From contig JABEVM010000196.1 in NCBI GenBank assembly GCA_013041585.1, positions 1 to 6,372 on the forward strand: a stretch of 6,372 nt of DNA. The letters are read 5' to 3'. Shown here piece by piece: positions 5,660-6,372 of the stretch (its first letter is position 1; every line of letters begins with the position of its first letter). The translations under genes and the position numbers were made by a program. The notes beneath the pieces are model-generated. The model was not told the origin of the DNA and did no database searches. It saw only the letters and a program-made list of their open reading frames with translations. The DNA comes from Chlamydiota bacterium (lineage in GTDB: Bacteria > Chlamydiota > Chlamydiia > Chlamydiales > Rhabdochlamydiaceae).

Positions 5660-6372
5660 GTGATCACTTTCTTAAGAAAATTCACTCTCAGTGTTTTTCT
5701 TGTTTTCCTCTCTGCCCTGCAGTTTCCTCTCTCTTCTGAAACGAGAGAGGAATACCGCTCGCTTCCTGTGGACAAGGGAAGCATTGCTTCTCTCATCTCA
5801 ATACAAAACACCTTCATCAGCATCTTTTGGAAAGAACATCACCCCATCTTAGAAAAAGCCTATCCTAACCTACAATTTATAAGACCGGAAGAACTCCATA
5901 TTACCCTCATGGCCATAGGCCCCTGGGAATGGGACCATTTAGACACATTAAAAAAATACGCTCTTGTCTACCCTAAACAAATCAACTCCCCTCTTGTCAT
6001 CTACTTCATGGGGAAAAACAAAGAGTGGCTGACCTTAGAATTAGAAAAAGTCCCTCAAGAATGGGCAAAGAGGGTCATGCATAATAAAAAACACCTTGTG
6101 GCCTTGAGTCTTACAAAAGCTGCTACTTTTGATCATGAGTTTAGACATCACATCTCTCTTGTGAAAGCTACCTCTTCCCAAAGTATAAATCTCCTATCAG
6201 AGGTGGAAAGCTATCTTCGAGAGCATTTTCCAAAAGAAAACGTACAGCTTTCAGAAAACGAGCTCAAAAGGCGCACTGTATTTTGGCTTGCTCGTCCTGA
6301 AAGGCCTTCCTCTTATGTGAACTATATCCCTCTTAACGATTGGTTAGAAATCTATCGGCCCTTATATGAAAG
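5660..6372 (+). CDS. Exported 2H phosphoesterase-like protein (3' end beyond window)
   Basis: This open frame starts at a GTG and reaches the window edge: 237 complete codons plus two bases, with no stop. The N-terminus is a good signal peptide or anchor: basic R6-K7, a hydrophobic run at about 8-24, then a polar stretch from S25. The body carries H80-I-T-L83 after R-P-E-E-L, and H164-I-S-L167, 84 residues later. Paired H-x-T/S-L motifs about 80 residues apart, with the first preceded by P-E-x-L, are the hallmark of the 2H phosphoesterase superfamily (LigT/ThpR, cyclic phosphodiesterases, AKAP7-type). In that family the two histidines and two hydroxyl residues act on 2',3'-cyclic phosphates or 2'-5' linkages. 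The ring of evidence is motif, spacing and context only. Family members are usually cytosolic, so the export signal is odd. About 60 residues beyond the second motif belong to no domain I recognise. It lies 28 bases after pnp and is probably cotranscribed. Substrate and final location (periplasm, surface or host) are unknown. Confidence 0.72.
   Translation, partial: MITFLRKFTLSVFLVFLSALQFPLSSETREEYRSLPVDKGSIASLISIQNTFISIFWKEHHPILEKAYPNLQFIRPEELHITLMAIGPWEWDHLDTLKKYALVYPKQINSPLVIYFMGKNKEWLTLELEKVPQEWAKRVMHNKKHLVALSLTKAATFDHEFRHHISLVKATSSQSINLLSEVESYLREHFPKENVQLSENELKRRTVFWLARPERPSSYVNYIPLNDWLEIYRPLYE
5724..5752 (+). repeat. Perfect 10-bp inverted repeat within the 5' coding region of the 2H-like gene
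   Basis: TTCCTCTCTC (5724-5733) pairs exactly with GAGAGAGGAA (5743-5752) around a nine-base loop. It lies in codons 22-31, at the end of the signal-peptide region and about 92 bases past the pnp stop codon. No T tract follows, so it is not a classical terminator. It could slow ribosomes or block 3'-to-5' decay in the pnp transcript, or be chance. Confidence 0.5.

Noticed and set aside
5660..5679. Adjacent palindromes GTGATCAC and TTTCTTAAGAAA at the start of the 2H-like gene
   Set aside because: They have no loop, so they would not form stable RNA hairpins, and they coincide with codons for a normal signal-peptide N-region. Most likely chance in AT-rich sequence.
5599..5823. Minus-strand frame of 74 codons over the pnp end and the start of the 2H-like gene
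   Set aside because: It is antisense to the frame that has a signal peptide and the 2H motifs, and shows no Shine-Dalgarno or recognisable protein features.
1..6372. Search for a defence system, mobile element, CRISPR array or tRNA
   Set aside because: No direct-repeat array, transposase-like frame, terminal inverted repeats, integrase, toxin-antitoxin pair or tRNA-like cloverleaf was seen. The region is mainly housekeeping.

Overview
The window most likely comes from a member of the Chlamydiae outside the genus Chlamydia (an environmental or 'Chlamydia-like' species). Two things point there. The gene order pnp - rpsO - tadA - small hypothetical, with tadA diverging from rpsO, matches what I recall of the Chlamydia trachomatis CT842-CT845 region. 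The PNPase also carries stretches that read like chlamydial PNPase, for example FETGKIARQA near the N-terminus and the DFLTEEQ.LEAI block in the helical domain. The DNA is AT-rich, as expected. No database search was possible, so the genus is left open.

Layout. (1) At 44-454 (+) is a small orphan protein with a signal-like N-terminus and two hydrophobic segments, closed by a strong intrinsic terminator at 477-515. (2) Converging on it is a four-gene minus-strand unit read from about 2788 to 514: tadA, a 79-residue unknown, an ABC ATPase and an ABC-2 permease. Two of the junctions overlap and one has a 29-base gap, so it looks like one transcription unit. (3) A 251-bp divergent region (2789-3039) separates tadA from rpsO and holds plausible promoters for both sides. 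(4) On the plus strand come rpsO (3040-3309), a hairpin, a 210-bp spacer with a good pnp promoter candidate and a leader hairpin, then pnp (3520-5631). (5) Starting 28 bases after pnp is an ORF with a GTG start that runs off the right edge (5660-6372). It has an N-terminal signal peptide and the paired H-x-T/S-L motifs of 2H phosphoesterases.

How the genes relate. rpsO, pnp and tadA are translation and RNA-metabolism housekeeping genes: ribosomal protein S15, 3'-5' exoribonuclease, and tRNA wobble A-to-I deaminase. The ABC pair should form a heteromeric, probably dimeric, exporter of unknown substrate. The exported 2H-like protein is the least ordinary item, because it pairs a usually cytosolic RNA or nucleotide phosphoesterase fold with an export signal. 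I see no phage genes, insertion sequences, CRISPR array, tRNA, rRNA or defence cassette. No gene-free stretch exceeds 300 bases.
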